Assembly: GCF_003696265.1 (NCBI RefSeq)
Contig: NZ_RFFH01000002.1
Span: 372,001 to 436,000 of the forward strand
Reading direction: 5' to 3'
Length of the DNA: 64,000 nt
Source of the DNA: Nocardia stercoris
Lineage (GTDB): Bacteria > Actinomycetota > Actinomycetes > Mycobacteriales > Mycobacteriaceae
A program made the position numbers and the translations under genes. The notes under the pieces are model-generated. The model was not told where the DNA came from. It saw only the letters and a list, made by a program, of their open reading frames with translations, and made no database searches. The number at the start of each line of letters is the position of its first letter. Within the stretch, counting starts at the first letter, position 1. Shown one piece after another: positions 28,676 through 39,000 of the stretch.

Positions 28676-31522
28676 ATGCCGCCGAATCGCGATAACCGGT
28701 TCCGCGCGTCTATCCCCGGAATCGGGACGGACGCGCGGTACAACATCACAGTGGCAGCCTTGGCGAATGATTCGAGAAGTTCGCGGCACGCACGACGCAC
28801 GCTGATGACGCTGGCGGCGGCCGCGCTGCTGCCCGGCACGGCCGGAATCGTCCCGGCGGCAGCCGAACCCGCGCCGCCCGCCCAGCCGGTCGTGCAGCCC
28901 GCGGCGGCCGCCGTGCCCGCCACGCTGCAACGCGTGGTGTGGCTGACCGACCGCCGGGTCGAGCTCTGGGTCAACTCCCCGTCGATGGGTGTGCCGATTC
29001 CGGTGCAGCTGTTGCTCGCTCGCGACTGGAACACCCACCCGGACGCCCAGTTCCCGGTGATGTTCATGCTGGACGGGTTGCGTGCCACCGACGACGAGAA
29101 CGGCTGGACGAAAGAGGCGCACGCCCAGGATTTCTACGCCGACAAAAATGTCACCGTGGTGTTGCCGATCGGTGGCCAGTCGAGTTTCTATTCCGACTGG
29201 CTGCAACCCGACAACGGCAAGCTCTACAAATGGGAAACGTTCCTCACGCAGGAATTGCCGCCGGTGTTGACGAATGCGTTCCGCGCGACCGCGGTTCGCG
29301 GTGTCGAGGGCCTGTCGATGGGCGGCACCGCCGCCATGTTCCTGGCGGCCCGCAATCCGGGCTGGGCGAAGTACGCCGCCTCCTATTCGGGATTCCTGAC
29401 CACCACCTCGCTGGGCATGCCCGACGCCATCCGGTTCGCCATGCACGACGCGGGCGGATTCGATCCGGTGAACATGTGGGGTCCGCCGACCGATGACCAA
29501 TGGGCCCAACACGATCCCTACGATCTGGCCGACAAGCTGAAGAACGTCAGCCTGTACACCTCGGCCGGCAGCGGAACCAGCGGCGTCACCGACATTCCCA
29601 GCGACCTGATTCCGCTGCTGTCGCAGAACTACGCCGGCACCGGACTCGAGATCCTGTCCCGGCTCACCACGCAGAACTTCGTCGCCAAACTCAACAAACT
29701 CTCGATTCCCGTGCAGGCCAACTATCGTCCGGCGGGCACGCACACCTGGCCGTACTGGGACTTCGAGATGCGGCAGTCGTGGCCGCAGGCCGCGGCCTCG
29801 CTCGGCGTGGACCAGACCCCGTCGAACTGCGGGACCGGTGGCGATATCGCGCCGGCCGCGCTGGCGCACGGCTGGCTCGGCGACTGCCTCACCGCGGAGT
29901 ACCCGGCCGCCGCGGGAGTGGCGCAGGACTTTCACGGCGGCCGCATGTTCTGGTCCGCCGCGACCGGGGCGCATCCGGTCGGCGGCATGGTCGCCGGCTC
30001 CTACACCGCTGCCGGTGCGGCCGCCGGACCGCTGGGCTTCCCGACCGGCGACGAACAGGGACTGCCCGACGGACGCGGCCGGTTCCAGGCCTTCCAGAAC
30101 GGCTCGATCTATTGGACGCCGTCGACCGGCGCGCAGCTGGTGCGTGGCGCGATCCTCGACGGCTGGGCCAAGGAGGGTTACGAGCGCGGTCCCGGCGGCT
30201 ATCCGGCGGCCGCGGAAGTCAAGACACCGCACAAGGACGGGGTGGTCCAGGCCTTCGAGAACGGCCCGCTCTACTGGTCCGCCAAGACCGGCGCCCATCG
30301 GGTGCAGGGGCTGATCCTGCAGAAGTACGCCCAGCTCGGCTACGAGGACAGCCCGCTCGGATTTCCCGCCGACGACGAGCAGCAGCTGCGCGACGGCGGC
30401 CGGTACAGCCGGTTCGAGGGCGGCAACGTCTACTTCCACCCGGTGGCCGGGACCTGGGTGGTCCGGTCCGGGCCGATCCTGGACATCTGGGGTAAGCAAG
30501 GGTTCGAGAACGGGCCGCTGGGTTTCCCGGTCGGCGACCAGTTCGACATCCCGGGCGGGACCCAGCAGAACTTCCAGGCCGGTTTCGTCACCGTGGTGAA
30601 CGGCAAGGCGGAGGTGCACGCACCGGGGATCGATGTGCTCGCGCCGCTGCCCGCGCCACCCGCGCCCGCACCCGCACCCGACCCGGCGGCCCCGGTCGCC
30701 GCGCCCGGCCCGGACACCTTGGCCCCCGCACCGATCGACCCGGCACCGGCGGCTCCGCCGACCGGTGTGCCCGCAGCCGCTCCGACGCCCGCCGATCCGG
30801 TACCCGCGCCCGCACCGCCAGCGGACGCACCGGCCCCGACAGCCGCACCCGCGCCGGACGCATCGGTCCCAGCGGCGGCCGCGCCTGCACCCGCGGCGGA
30901 CGCACCGGCCCCAGTCGCCGCTCCCGCGGCGGACACGGCGGTACCAGCGGGGGCCGCGCCTGCATTCGTCCCGGACACGCCGGCCCCGGCCGCATCCGCC
31001 CCGGCCGCGCCCGCGTCTGCGCCTGTGCCGGACGCACCGGCGCCCGCCGCGCCTCCGGCCGCACCCGCTTCTGCGCCAGCGCCGGATGCATCCGCACCCG
31101 CCGCGCCCGTGCAAGCCCTGGATGCACCTGCACCTGCCGCACCTGCGCCCGCTCCGGACGCGTCGGCGCCGGATGCATCCGCACCCGCCGCGCCCGTGCA
31201 AGCCCTGGATGTACCTGCACCTGCACCTGCCGCGCCCGCGCCCGCTCCGGACGCGTCAGCGCCGGACGCCTCGGCCCCTGCGGCCATTGCGCCCGCACCC
31301 CTGGCGCCGCAACCGGCCCCCGCCGGACCGCCCACGCCAGAAGCGGCGGCCCCGCCCGGACCGGCCAGCGGCGCACCTGCGCAGGCCACAGCACCGCCCC
31401 CGTCGCCGGCCGACGGTGTCCCGGCGCCCGGACCAGCTCCAGCCGGCGCCCCCGCTCCGGTGCCCGCGCCGAATGCGGCCGAGCCGCAGGCTCCGCTGGG
31501 CGCACCGTCCGTCACGCACTGA
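28676..31522 (+). CDS. LGFP-repeat mycolyltransferase with a long Pro/Ala tail, tandem copy 5
   Basis: A 948 aa secreted protein. Signal region (TLMTLAAAALL), then an Ag85-like domain at about residues 75-385 with GLSMGGTA, Glu in GTGLEILS and His in AGTHTW. Four LGFP repeats follow at about 390-635 (GPLGFPTGDEQ, GPGGYPAAAEV, SPLGFPADDEQ, GPLGFPVGDQF), thought to bind the arabinogalactan layer. Last is an about 290-residue Pro/Ala-rich tail. The domain order resembles corynebacterial PS1 (Cop1), but that tail is unusual. The ATG at 28676 sits 5 nt after a TATTGT box, possibly leaderless; the GTG at 28751 would give a more normal signal peptide. Confidence 0.9.
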   Translation: MPPNRDNRFRASIPGIGTDARYNITVAALANDSRSSRHARRTLMTLAAAALLPGTAGIVPAAAEPAPPAQPVVQPAAAAVPATLQRVVWLTDRRVELWVNSPSMGVPIPVQLLLARDWNTHPDAQFPVMFMLDGLRATDDENGWTKEAHAQDFYADKNVTVVLPIGGQSSFYSDWLQPDNGKLYKWETFLTQELPPVLTNAFRATAVRGVEGLSMGGTAAMFLAARNPGWAKYAASYSGFLTTTSLGMPDAIRFAMHDAGGFDPVNMWGPPTDDQWAQHDPYDLADKLKNVSLYTSAGSGTSGVTDIPSDLIPLLSQNYAGTGLEILSRLTTQNFVAKLNKLSIPVQANYRPAGTHTWPYWDFEMRQSWPQAAASLGVDQTPSNCGTGGDIAPAALAHGWLGDCLTAEYPAAAGVAQDFHGGRMFWSAATGAHPVGGMVAGSYTAAGAAAGPLGFPTGDEQGLPDGRGRFQAFQNGSIYWTPSTGAQLVRGAILDGWAKEGYERGPGGYPAAAEVKTPHKDGVVQAFENGPLYWSAKTGAHRVQGLILQKYAQLGYEDSPLGFPADDEQQLRDGGRYSRFEGGNVYFHPVAGTWVVRSGPILDIWGKQGFENGPLGFPVGDQFDIPGGTQQNFQAGFVTVVNGKAEVHAPGIDVLAPLPAPPAPAPAPDPAAPVAAPGPDTLAPAPIDPAPAAPPTGVPAAAPTPADPVPAPAPPADAPAPTAAPAPDASVPAAAAPAPAADAPAPVAAPAADTAVPAGAAPAFVPDTPAPAASAPAAPASAPVPDAPAPAAPPAAPASAPAPDASAPAAPVQALDAPAPAAPAPAPDASAPDASAPAAPVQALDVPAPAPAAPAPAPDASAPDASAPAAIAPAPLAPQPAPAGPPTPEAAAPPGPASGAPAQATAPPPSPADGVPAPGPAPAGAPAPVPAPNAAEPQAPLGAPSVTH
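31079..31253 (+). repeat. 87-bp tandem repeat encoding part of the Pro/Ala tail
   Basis: Two adjacent units with an 87-base period (29 codons) begin at 31079 and 31166. At least the first 45 bases of each, from GCGCCGGATGCATCC to CAAGCCCTGGAT, are identical. The second unit carries a small in-frame insertion. Near-identity at DNA level indicates recent slippage, so tail length may vary between strains. Confidence 0.75.
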
Positions 31523-31938
31523 GCTCGAGCCGTCCTCGACCAAGCGAAGTCGTCCGCAGTCAATCAAAGTTGATCATGTTGTGTAGCAAGGTGATCCGGC
31601 TCTAGCCTGCGCCGACGATTCGCCCGGGGCTGCCGACGCCGGTGGTTCCGTGGCGCACCGAGACACCCGCGTAGTCGCCACCCGAGCACTGTGCGAGCGC
31701 CGCTCGCGGAACCCGGGCCGCGCCCCTGTTCGCTGTCGCGGGTAGCGCTCACCGCACTGGTGCCCGGCTCGCTCCTGTGTTCCGGACCACACCGAATTCG
31801 GACCTCGCCCGATAGCGACCTGCCTCACCTGGGTTCTGTGAGTTACATGAGGTTTGTTGTCCGAATCGGTACCCGGCCCGGTGGGCTACTAGCCTGGACC
31901 GCGACCCGTACCCCTGAGACAACCCGAGGACTCGATAC
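31523..31938. other. 416-bp intergenic region before the DUF732 lipoprotein gene
   Basis: No credible gene. It contains two TAGCCT boxes in similar contexts (about 31605 and at 31890-31895), the second about 45 nt before the lipoprotein start and a good -10 candidate. ATCAA-AG-TTGAT near 31563-31574 is a small palindrome of unknown meaning. Confidence 0.5.
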
Positions 31939-32454
31939 ATGCATCGGACCCGTGGCAAGGTATTCGGCACGCTGGTCGCCCTGGCAGCGGCCGGGCTGCT
32001 AGCCGCCTGCGGCAGCAACTCGTCGAGCGCGTCGAGCACCCCGTCGCTGAAGCCGTCGGTCACCACCTCCGCCGCGGCGAGCTCCACGCCCGCGAGCGTC
32101 GAGCCCGGTGACTCCGGCACACCCGCGCCCGAACCGACCACCACGCAGTCCGTCGAGCGGCCGGCACCCGCACCCGCCGGCACGCCCGCCGCGGCACCGC
32201 TGACCCCCAAGCAGCAGGGGTTCCTCGACGCACTCAAGAAGAACGGCGTCAACCCGAGCCAGACCGATATCGCGATCTCGGCGGCGGAGTACATCTGCCA
32301 GGCCAAGGCGGCCAACGCGCCCGCCGACCAGATGCAGACCTTCGTCAACGCCATCGCCGGTCAGGACCCGAACTACGACCCGCAGAAGATGCCCATCGAT
32401 CAGGCCGGTAACGCGTACATCTCCGCCGCTACCTCCGCCTACTGCAACAAGTGA
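31939..32454 (+). CDS. DUF732-domain lipoprotein
   Basis: A 171 aa lipoprotein with a signal ending in LAAC and a Ser/Thr/Pro-rich spacer of about 60 residues to cross the periplasm-like zone. A small C-terminal DUF732 domain at about 88-171 (GFLDALKKNGVNPSQTD) has two Cys residues (YICQAK, SAYCNK) likely to form a disulfide. The function is unknown in the family. Its stop overlaps the GTG of the cutinase-like gene (GTGA), so the two are translationally coupled and may act together at the cell surface. The ATG at 31939 has GAGG about 11 nt upstream. Confidence 0.85.
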   Translation: MHRTRGKVFGTLVALAAAGLLAACGSNSSSASSTPSLKPSVTTSAAASSTPASVEPGDSGTPAPEPTTTQSVERPAPAPAGTPAAAPLTPKQQGFLDALKKNGVNPSQTDIAISAAEYICQAKAANAPADQMQTFVNAIAGQDPNYDPQKMPIDQAGNAYISAATSAYCNK

Positions 32455-33452
32455 GTCCCCGGCGCGACCAGTACGGCGCCCGCCGCCCCGCGCGGCGGCG
32501 GGGCCGGTTGCGCGTCCTCGGCTACGCGGCCGCGGGATGCGTGCTCTTCGTGGTCGCCGCCGTCGTGGCCTGGTATATCGCGGCCGGCCGGTTGAAGCCG
32601 CCGGGGCCGACGCCGCCGCCCGGGCCGGGCCGCCCCACCGCGCAGCCGGCCGACTGCCCCGACGTCCAGATGCTGGTGATCCCCGGCACCTGGGAGTCCT
32701 CGGCCACCGACGACCCGCACAATCCGACCGCCAATCCGATCTCGCTCATGCTCGGGGTGAGCAGGCCGGTGCAGCAACAGTTTCCGGACCAGCGGGTCGA
32801 CGTCTACACCGTTCCCTATGTAGCCCAGTTCTCGAATCCGATCGCGTTCCCGCCGGACGGGCAGCAGTCCTACAACAACAGTCGATCCCAGGGCACGCAG
32901 CGGGCGATCGACGAACTGCAGCAGATGTCGAAGCACTGCCCGCTGACCAACTACGTGCTGGCCGGTTTCTCGCAGGGCGCGGTGATCGCCGGTGACATCG
33001 CCGCCCGGATCGGCGCCGGGCAGGGACCGGTCGCGGCCGACCAGGTTCTCGGCGTCACCCTGATCGCCGACGGCCGCCGCGATGTCGGTCCCGGGCAAGG
33101 CAATCCGGTCGGTGCTGCGCTGCCGGGTTCGGGCGCCGAAGTGTCGTTGCGGGGCTTGACAGTTCCCGGCATCACGATGACCGGCCCGCGTCCAGGGGGC
33201 TTCGGCGCGCTGGCCGACCGCACGAACACCATCTGCGCGCCCGGCGACATGATCTGCGACGCGCCGCGGCAGGCATTGAACCCGGTCAACATGATTCCCA
33301 GCCTGAACGAGCTGATTCACTCGGCGGGTAATCCGGTGCACGCCAAGTACGCCTCGTTTGTGGTGGACGACAACGGAACGACGGCAACACAGTGGACTGC
33401 CCAGTGGGCGGCCGGTTTGATCGACGGCGCACCGCACCCCAAACATTCCTGA
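32451..33452 (+). CDS. Cutinase-like hydrolase, Culp6/Rv3802c-like
   Basis: A 333 aa membrane-anchored serine hydrolase. A basic N-terminus precedes one transmembrane helix (AAGCVLFVVAAVVAWYIAAG) and a Pro-rich linker, then the cutinase domain. The catalytic Ser is in GFSQGA, the Asp in GDMICDAP and the His in PVHAKY, an intact triad with conserved Cys residues. The mycobacterial homologue is an essential phospholipase/thioesterase beside fadD32-pks13-accD4 and is implicated in envelope lipid homeostasis. The GTG start overlaps the lipoprotein gene stop. Confidence 0.92.
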   Translation: MSPRRDQYGARRPARRRGRLRVLGYAAAGCVLFVVAAVVAWYIAAGRLKPPGPTPPPGPGRPTAQPADCPDVQMLVIPGTWESSATDDPHNPTANPISLMLGVSRPVQQQFPDQRVDVYTVPYVAQFSNPIAFPPDGQQSYNNSRSQGTQRAIDELQQMSKHCPLTNYVLAGFSQGAVIAGDIAARIGAGQGPVAADQVLGVTLIADGRRDVGPGQGNPVGAALPGSGAEVSLRGLTVPGITMTGPRPGGFGALADRTNTICAPGDMICDAPRQALNPVNMIPSLNELIHSAGNPVHAKYASFVVDDNGTTATQWTAQWAAGLIDGAPHPKHS

Positions 33453-33954
33453 TGGGTCCTTCCTACCCCGAAGACCACGCAGTTCGTCCCGTTCGCCGGT
33501 ACAGTTCTGCGAACGACGCGCACTGATCCGGGCACTCCGGGTGGTCGCGTCGCAAGGCTCGATACGAAGCAGGAGAGCAGTAGTTCATGTCAGGGTCGAG
33601 TGCCGTGGTGCACGGGCGGCGGCATCGTGTCAGCTCGGCTGGGTGCGGCGGATGTGGTCTTCCGCACGGTGGCCGTGGGAAGCGGAACCCGGGCCTACCG
33701 TGCGACGATTGAGCTCGAGGTCCTCCACGGGTGCGACGTGGCGCCCGGAGGCTGCGAATACCGCCGCCGGTCGTGCTCTGTAACATGGCCGGGGCCCGAA
33801 TACATCTAATCCATGGGTGGTCTGCGCGCAGCCACCCCAACAGAGCTGTGCACACCCGACTCGTCGTGGGGTTGTGTGCAGGTGAGAGAGATTGTCGGGG
33901 CCTCACAGGTATCTGCGGTGCTGCCGCGCTGTGTGCCTCGGAGGAGAAGAAGGA
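33453..33954. other. 502-bp leader region of fadD32
   Basis: No credible gene. It contains a TANNNT-type box, TAACAT at 33781-33786, and the dyad at 33815-33837 downstream of it, then a purine-rich ribosome-binding region. A transcript starting after this box would carry an about 160-nt leader, long enough for regulation. Confidence 0.5.
33815..33837. promoter_or_regulatory. Dyad element upstream of fadD32
   Basis: GGGTGG at 33815-33820 and CCACCC at 33832-33837 flank the 10-bp palindrome CTGCGCGCAG (33822-33831), with one unpaired T. Located 118-140 nt before the fadD32 ATG and about 30 nt after a TAACAT box, it could be an operator or an RNA hairpin in the leader. Confidence 0.4.
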
Positions 33955-35877
33955 ATGCTGACGGACGAGACTTTCGACGAGTACCTGGACGACACCGGGA
34001 ATATCTACATCCCGGAGGGTCACACCCTGGTCGACTACGTCGAAAAGCACACGCGTAACGACGCGAACACTCTCGCCTACCGGTACATCGACTACTCCCG
34101 CGAGCGTGACGGCGAATACAAGGACCTGACCTGGCAGGAGTTCGGCATCCGGTTGCGCGCCGTCGCGGCCCGCCTCCAGCAGGTGACCAAGCCCGGTGAC
34201 CGGGTGGCGATTCTGGCGCCGCAGGGCCTGGACTATGTCATCTCCTTCTTCGCGGCCATCTACGCCGGTTGCATCTCGGTGCCACTGTTCGACCCGGACG
34301 AGCCGGGCCACAGCGACCGCCTGCACGCCGTCCTCGGCGACTGCACCCCGAGCGCCATCCTCACGGCCAGCGACTCCGCCGCCGGTGTGCGCCAGCTGTT
34401 CCGCGCGCTGCCCGCCGCGCAGCGCCCCCGCATCCTCGCCGTCGACGCGGTCCCCGACACCCTCGGCGACTCCTGGGTGCGCCCGGACGCGACCCTCGAC
34501 GACATCGCGTACCTGCAGTACACCTCGGGCTCGACCCGGACCCCGGCCGGTGTGGAGATCACCCACCGGGCCATCGGCACCAACGCGGTGCAGCTTGTCC
34601 ACGCCCTCGGCCTCGACGACAACTCCCGCGGTGTCACCTGGCTGCCGCTGTTCCACGACATGGGCCTGCTGTGCGTGATCCTGCCGGCCATCGGCGGCAA
34701 GTACGTCACCTTCATGTCGCCGAGCGCGTTCGTCCGCCGCCCGTCGCGCTGGATCAACGAGCTGGCCGCCGCCTCCGACGGTGCCAGCACCTTCGCCGCC
34801 GCCCCGAACTTCGCCTTCGAGCACGCCGCCATGCGTGGCCTGCCGCGCCCGGGCGAGACGCTGGACCTGTCCAACGTCGTCGGCCTGATCAACGGCAGCG
34901 AGCCGGTCACCACCTCGTCGATGCGCAAGTTCAACGAGGCGTTCGCGCCCTACGGCCTGCCCAAGACCGCGATCAAGCCCTGCTACGGCATGGCCGAGGC
35001 CACCCTGTTCGTGTCGGCGACCCGGACCGAGGACGAGGCCAAGGTCATCTACGTCGACCGCAACGAGCTGAACGCGGGCCGCATGGTCAAGGTCGAGCAG
35101 GGCACCGACAACGCCATCGCGCAGGTCGCGTGCGGTTATGTCGCGCTGTCGCAGTGGGCGGCCATCGTCGACCCGGAGTCGATCGACAGCGCCGGCGGCG
35201 CGGTCGAGCTGCCCGAGGGCCGGGTCGGCGAGATCTGGCTGCACGGCGACAACATCGGCATCGGCTACTGGGGTCGCGCCGAGGAGACCCGGGCCACGTT
35301 CAAGAACCAGCTGCCGAACCGGCTCGCCGAGGGCAGCAAGGCCGAGGGCGCCAAGGACGACGCGATCTGGTTGCGCACGGGCGACTTCGGCGTCTACGTC
35401 GACGGCGAGCTGTACATCACCGGCCGGGTCAAGGACCTGGTGATCGTCGACGGCCGCAACCACTACCCGCAGGACCTCGAGTACTCCGCGCAGGAGGCGA
35501 GCAAGGCGCTGCGGACCGGTTTCGTCGCCGCGTTCGCGGTGCCGGCCAACCAGCTGCCCGCCGAGGCGTTCGCCGAGGGCGGCTCGGGCCTGAGCTTCGA
35601 CGCCGACGACAGCTCCGAGCAGCTGGTGATCGTGGCCGAGCGCGCCGCGGGTGCCGGTAAGGCCGACCCGGCCCCGATCGCCGCCGACGTGCGCGCCGCG
35701 ATCTCGCAGCGCCACGGCGTCACCGCCCGCGACATCCTGCTCGTGCCGGCCGGTTCGATTCCGCGGACCTCCAGCGGCAAGATCGCCCGCCGGGCGTGCA
35801 AGGCCGCTTACCTGGAAGGCACGCTGCGCGGCGGACACCAGCAGCAGGCGTTCCCGGACGCGCTCGACCAGGACTGA
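33955..35877 (+). CDS. fadD32: Long-chain fatty acyl-AMP ligase FadD32
   Basis: A 640 aa cytosolic enzyme that adenylates meromycolic acid with ATP and loads it on the N-terminal ACP of Pks13. It shows the P-loop [17 protein letters not shown], the adenylate-binding block [32 protein letters not shown], and the catalytic Lys region [11 protein letters not shown]. Length matches M. tuberculosis FadD32 (637 aa). The ATG at 33955 has an extensive GGAGGAGAAGAAGGA behind it. It precedes pks13 by 195 bp with a terminator-like hairpin and a new promoter between, so the two need not be one transcript. Confidence 0.97.
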   Translation: MLTDETFDEYLDDTGNIYIPEGHTLVDYVEKHTRNDANTLAYRYIDYSRERDGEYKDLTWQEFGIRLRAVAARLQQVTKPGDRVAILAPQGLDYVISFFAAIYAGCISVPLFDPDEPGHSDRLHAVLGDCTPSAILTASDSAAGVRQLFRALPAAQRPRILAVDAVPDTLGDSWVRPDATLDDIAYLQYTSGSTRTPAGVEITHRAIGTNAVQLVHALGLDDNSRGVTWLPLFHDMGLLCVILPAIGGKYVTFMSPSAFVRRPSRWINELAAASDGASTFAAAPNFAFEHAAMRGLPRPGETLDLSNVVGLINGSEPVTTSSMRKFNEAFAPYGLPKTAIKPCYGMAEATLFVSATRTEDEAKVIYVDRNELNAGRMVKVEQGTDNAIAQVACGYVALSQWAAIVDPESIDSAGGAVELPEGRVGEIWLHGDNIGIGYWGRAEETRATFKNQLPNRLAEGSKAEGAKDDAIWLRTGDFGVYVDGELYITGRVKDLVIVDGRNHYPQDLEYSAQEASKALRTGFVAAFAVPANQLPAEAFAEGGSGLSFDADDSSEQLVIVAERAAGAGKADPAPIAADVRAAISQRHGVTARDILLVPAGSIPRTSSGKIARRACKAAYLEGTLRGGHQQQAFPDALDQD

Positions 35878-35937
35878 GCCGAAGTCCGTCGAACCCGGCG
35901 AAACACTCGGCGCCGTTCCGGCGACACACTCTGCGAC

Positions 35938-35969
35938 GCACCGGATCCAGACACCGCTGGGTCCGGTGC
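35938..35969 (+). terminator. Terminator-like stem-loop after fadD32
   Basis: GCACCGGATCCAG at 35938-35950 pairs with CTGGGTCCGGTGC at 35957-35969 (one T-G wobble) around a 6-nt loop. No T-tract follows. It lies 60 nt after the stop and before the predicted pks13 promoter. Confidence 0.5.
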
Positions 35970-36018
35970 GGTGTCGTGCCGGGTGGGTAGGCAGAATGGG
36001 CCTTACATGACGGCGTTC

Positions 36019-36046
36019 TTGGCTGTCAATCCCGACCGCATAACAT
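36019..36046 (+). promoter_or_regulatory. Predicted pks13 promoter
   Basis: TTGGCT at 36019-36024 and TAACAT at 36041-36046 are separated by 16 bp, a good match to an actinobacterial sigma-A promoter. The predicted start would give a short leader of about 20 nt with GAGGAA directly before the ATG. Confidence 0.5.
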
Positions 36047-36072
36047 CCGGATACAGGTAGCTTGAGGAATTG

Positions 36073-39000
36073 ATGGCTGAAAACGAGGGCACCCAGACGA
36101 ACGAGACCGCCCCTGACGTGGCGGTCACCGACGACAACCGCCAGGGGACCGAGCTGTCGGTCGCCGAGCTGCGGGAGTGGCTGCGGAACTGGGTCGCGCA
36201 AGCGACCGGACAGCCGGTCGACAACATCACCGTGGACCGGCCGATGGAAGAGTTCGGTCTGGCCTCGCGGGACGCGCTCGCCCTCGGCGGTGACATCGAG
36301 GAACTCACCGGCGTCACCCTCACACCGACCGTCGTGTACCAGCACCCGACCATCTCCTCACTGGCCGAGGTGATCGCCGCGGGTGGTGTGCCCGAGGAGC
36401 TCGAGGCGCCCGCCGACATCACCTACACCGCGGCGGCCTACTCGCCGAACGAAGCGCACGACATCGCGATCATCGGTCTGGCGACCCGGTTCCCGGGCGC
36501 CGGCGAGACCCCGGATTCGACCTGGGACTTCCTGATCAACCGCGGTGACGGCATCAGCGACCTGCCGGAGGGCCGCTGGTCGGAGTTCGCCGGGCAGCCG
36601 ATCCTGGACCAGCAGATCGCCGAGGCGAACACCAAGGGCGGCTACCTCACTCAGGAGCAGATCAAGAACTTCGACGCGGAGTTCTTCGCGCTGTCGCCGA
36701 TCGAGGTCGAGCGTATGGACCCGCAGCAGCGGCTGGCGCTGGAGCTGACCTGGGAGGCGCTCGAGCACGCCCGGATTCCCGCCAACACCCTCAAGGGCGA
36801 GCAGGTCGGCGTCTACATCGGTTCGACCGCAACCGATTTCTCGCTGATCGCCATGCTGGGCGCCGGCAACACCGATCCGGGGACCCCGGCGTCGGCCGAC
36901 GCGTACGGCATCATGGGCAGCGTCTCGTCGATCATCGCCAACCGGGTGTCGTATTTCTTCGACTTCCACGGGCCGTCGCAGTCCATCGACACCGCGTGCT
37001 CGTCGACCCTGGTCGCCGTGCACGACGCGGTGCGCGGTCTGCGCAACGGTGAGACCGACCTGGCCCTGGCCGGTGGCACCAACATGCTGCTGTCGCCGGC
37101 TGCCACAATCGGTTTCGACACCAACGGCGGGGTCGCCAAGGACGGTCACATCAAGGCGTTCTCCTCGGATGCCGACGGCATGGTCCGGTCCGAGGGTGGT
37201 GGCCTGGTGGTGCTCAAGCGCCTGGTCGACGCCGAGCGCGACGGTGACTCGATTCTCGCGGTGATCAAGGGTTCCGCGGTCAACAACGACGGCCGCTCGA
37301 ACGGCATCCTCGCCCCCAACCCGGCCGCGCAGGCCGACTGCCTGCGGGCGGCCTACCGGGACGCGCGGTTCGCGCCGACCCAGGTCGACTACATCGAGGC
37401 GCACGGCACCGGTACGCCGATCGGCGACCCGATCGAGGCGGACGCGCTGGCCCGGGTCGTCGGCCGCGGCCGGGCGCCGGAGAAGCCGGCCCTGCTCGGC
37501 TCGGTCAAGACGAACTTCGGTCACCTGGAGGCCGCGGCGGGTGCCGCGAGCCTGGCCAAGGTGGTCATGTCGTTGCAGCACAACGTGATTCCGCCGAACC
37601 TCGGCTTCGCCGGTGGTAACCCGTACATTCCGTGGGACACCGCGCGGCTGCAGGTCGTCGACCAGCCGACCGAATTCCCGCGCTACAGCGGCAAGGCCAC
37701 GATCGGTGTGTCCGGGTTCGGGTTCGGTGGCACGAACGCCCACATCGTGGTGCAGGAATACGTGTCGTCGGCCGCCGCGCCGGCCGTGACGGCCAAGCCG
37801 CTCGAGGAAGCGCTCGACAACGAGAACACCGGTGTGGTCGCGGACGCCGAGGCGATCCTGGCCGCCGCCGACGCGGGCGAAACCGACACGGCCGAACCGG
37901 AACTCGCGGCCACGGCCCCGGTCGCGGAGTGGACCGACGCCCGCACCGAACCGCTGCCGGTGATCCTGCCGGTGTCGGCCTATCTGCCCTCGCGCCGCAA
38001 GCGTGCCGCCGCGGATCTGGCCGACTGGCTGGAAACCGAAGCGGGACAGGCGACTCCGCTGGTCGATGTGGCGCGGGCGCTGGCCAAGCGCAACCACGGC
38101 CGCTCGCGCGGCGTCGTGCTGGCCACCACCCACGCGGAGGCGATCGCCGGTCTGCGCGCCATCGCCGCCGGTAAGCCGCAGCCCGGTGTGTTCACCGCCG
38201 ACTCTCCGGCGTCGCACGGCGCGATGTGGGTGTTCTCCGGTTTCGGTGCGCAGCACCGCAAGATGGCCAAGCAGCTGTACCTGGAGAACACGATCTTCGC
38301 TCGCGCCGTCGACCAGGTCGACGAGCTGGTCGAATTCGAGGCCGGGTTCTCGCCGCGCGAGCGCATCCTCGACGACGAGCAGGACTGGACGTCGGGCTGG
38401 GCGCAGATCGGTATCTTCACCGTCCAGGTCGGCCTGGCCGCGCTGCTGCGTGCGCACGGCGCGGAACCCGAAGCGGTCGTGGGTCATTCGCTCGGTGAGG
38501 CCGCCGAGGCCTATGTCGCGGGCGGTCTGAGCCTGGAGGACGCGGTCCGGCTGATCTGCGCGCGCGGCCGGTTGATGGCCGAGGGCGAGGAGATGCTCAC
38601 CGACGACGACGTGCGCCGGATGGCGCTGGTCGAGCTGTCGGCCGACGACGTCACCGCCATGCTGCCGGACTACCCGGGCATCGAGGTCGCGGTGTACGCC
38701 GCGCCGACCAACACGGTGATCGGTGGCCCCGAGGAGCAGGTGCAGGCGATCGTGGACGCGGTCGAGGCGCAGGGCAAGTTCGCCCGGGTGCTGCAGGCCA
38801 AGGGCGCCGGCCACACCTCGCAGATGGACCCGCTGCTGGGCGAACTGGCCGCCGAGCTGGCCGGTATCGAACCGACCACGCTGGCCACCGACCTGTACTC
38901 GACCGTGATCAAGGACGGCGTCTTCCGCGCCGGCGACGGCCCGATCCACGATGTGGACTACTGGGTCACGAACCTGCGGCACTCGGTGTACTTCACCAAC

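Noticed and set aside
30640-31522. Pro/Ala-coding repeats as a CRISPR or non-coding satellite
   Set aside because: The repeats keep the reading frame, have no regular spacers and belong to the mycolyltransferase tail.
33463-36345. A 960-codon minus-strand frame across the fadD32 region
   Set aside because: Antisense shadow of fadD32 with no protein-like motifs.
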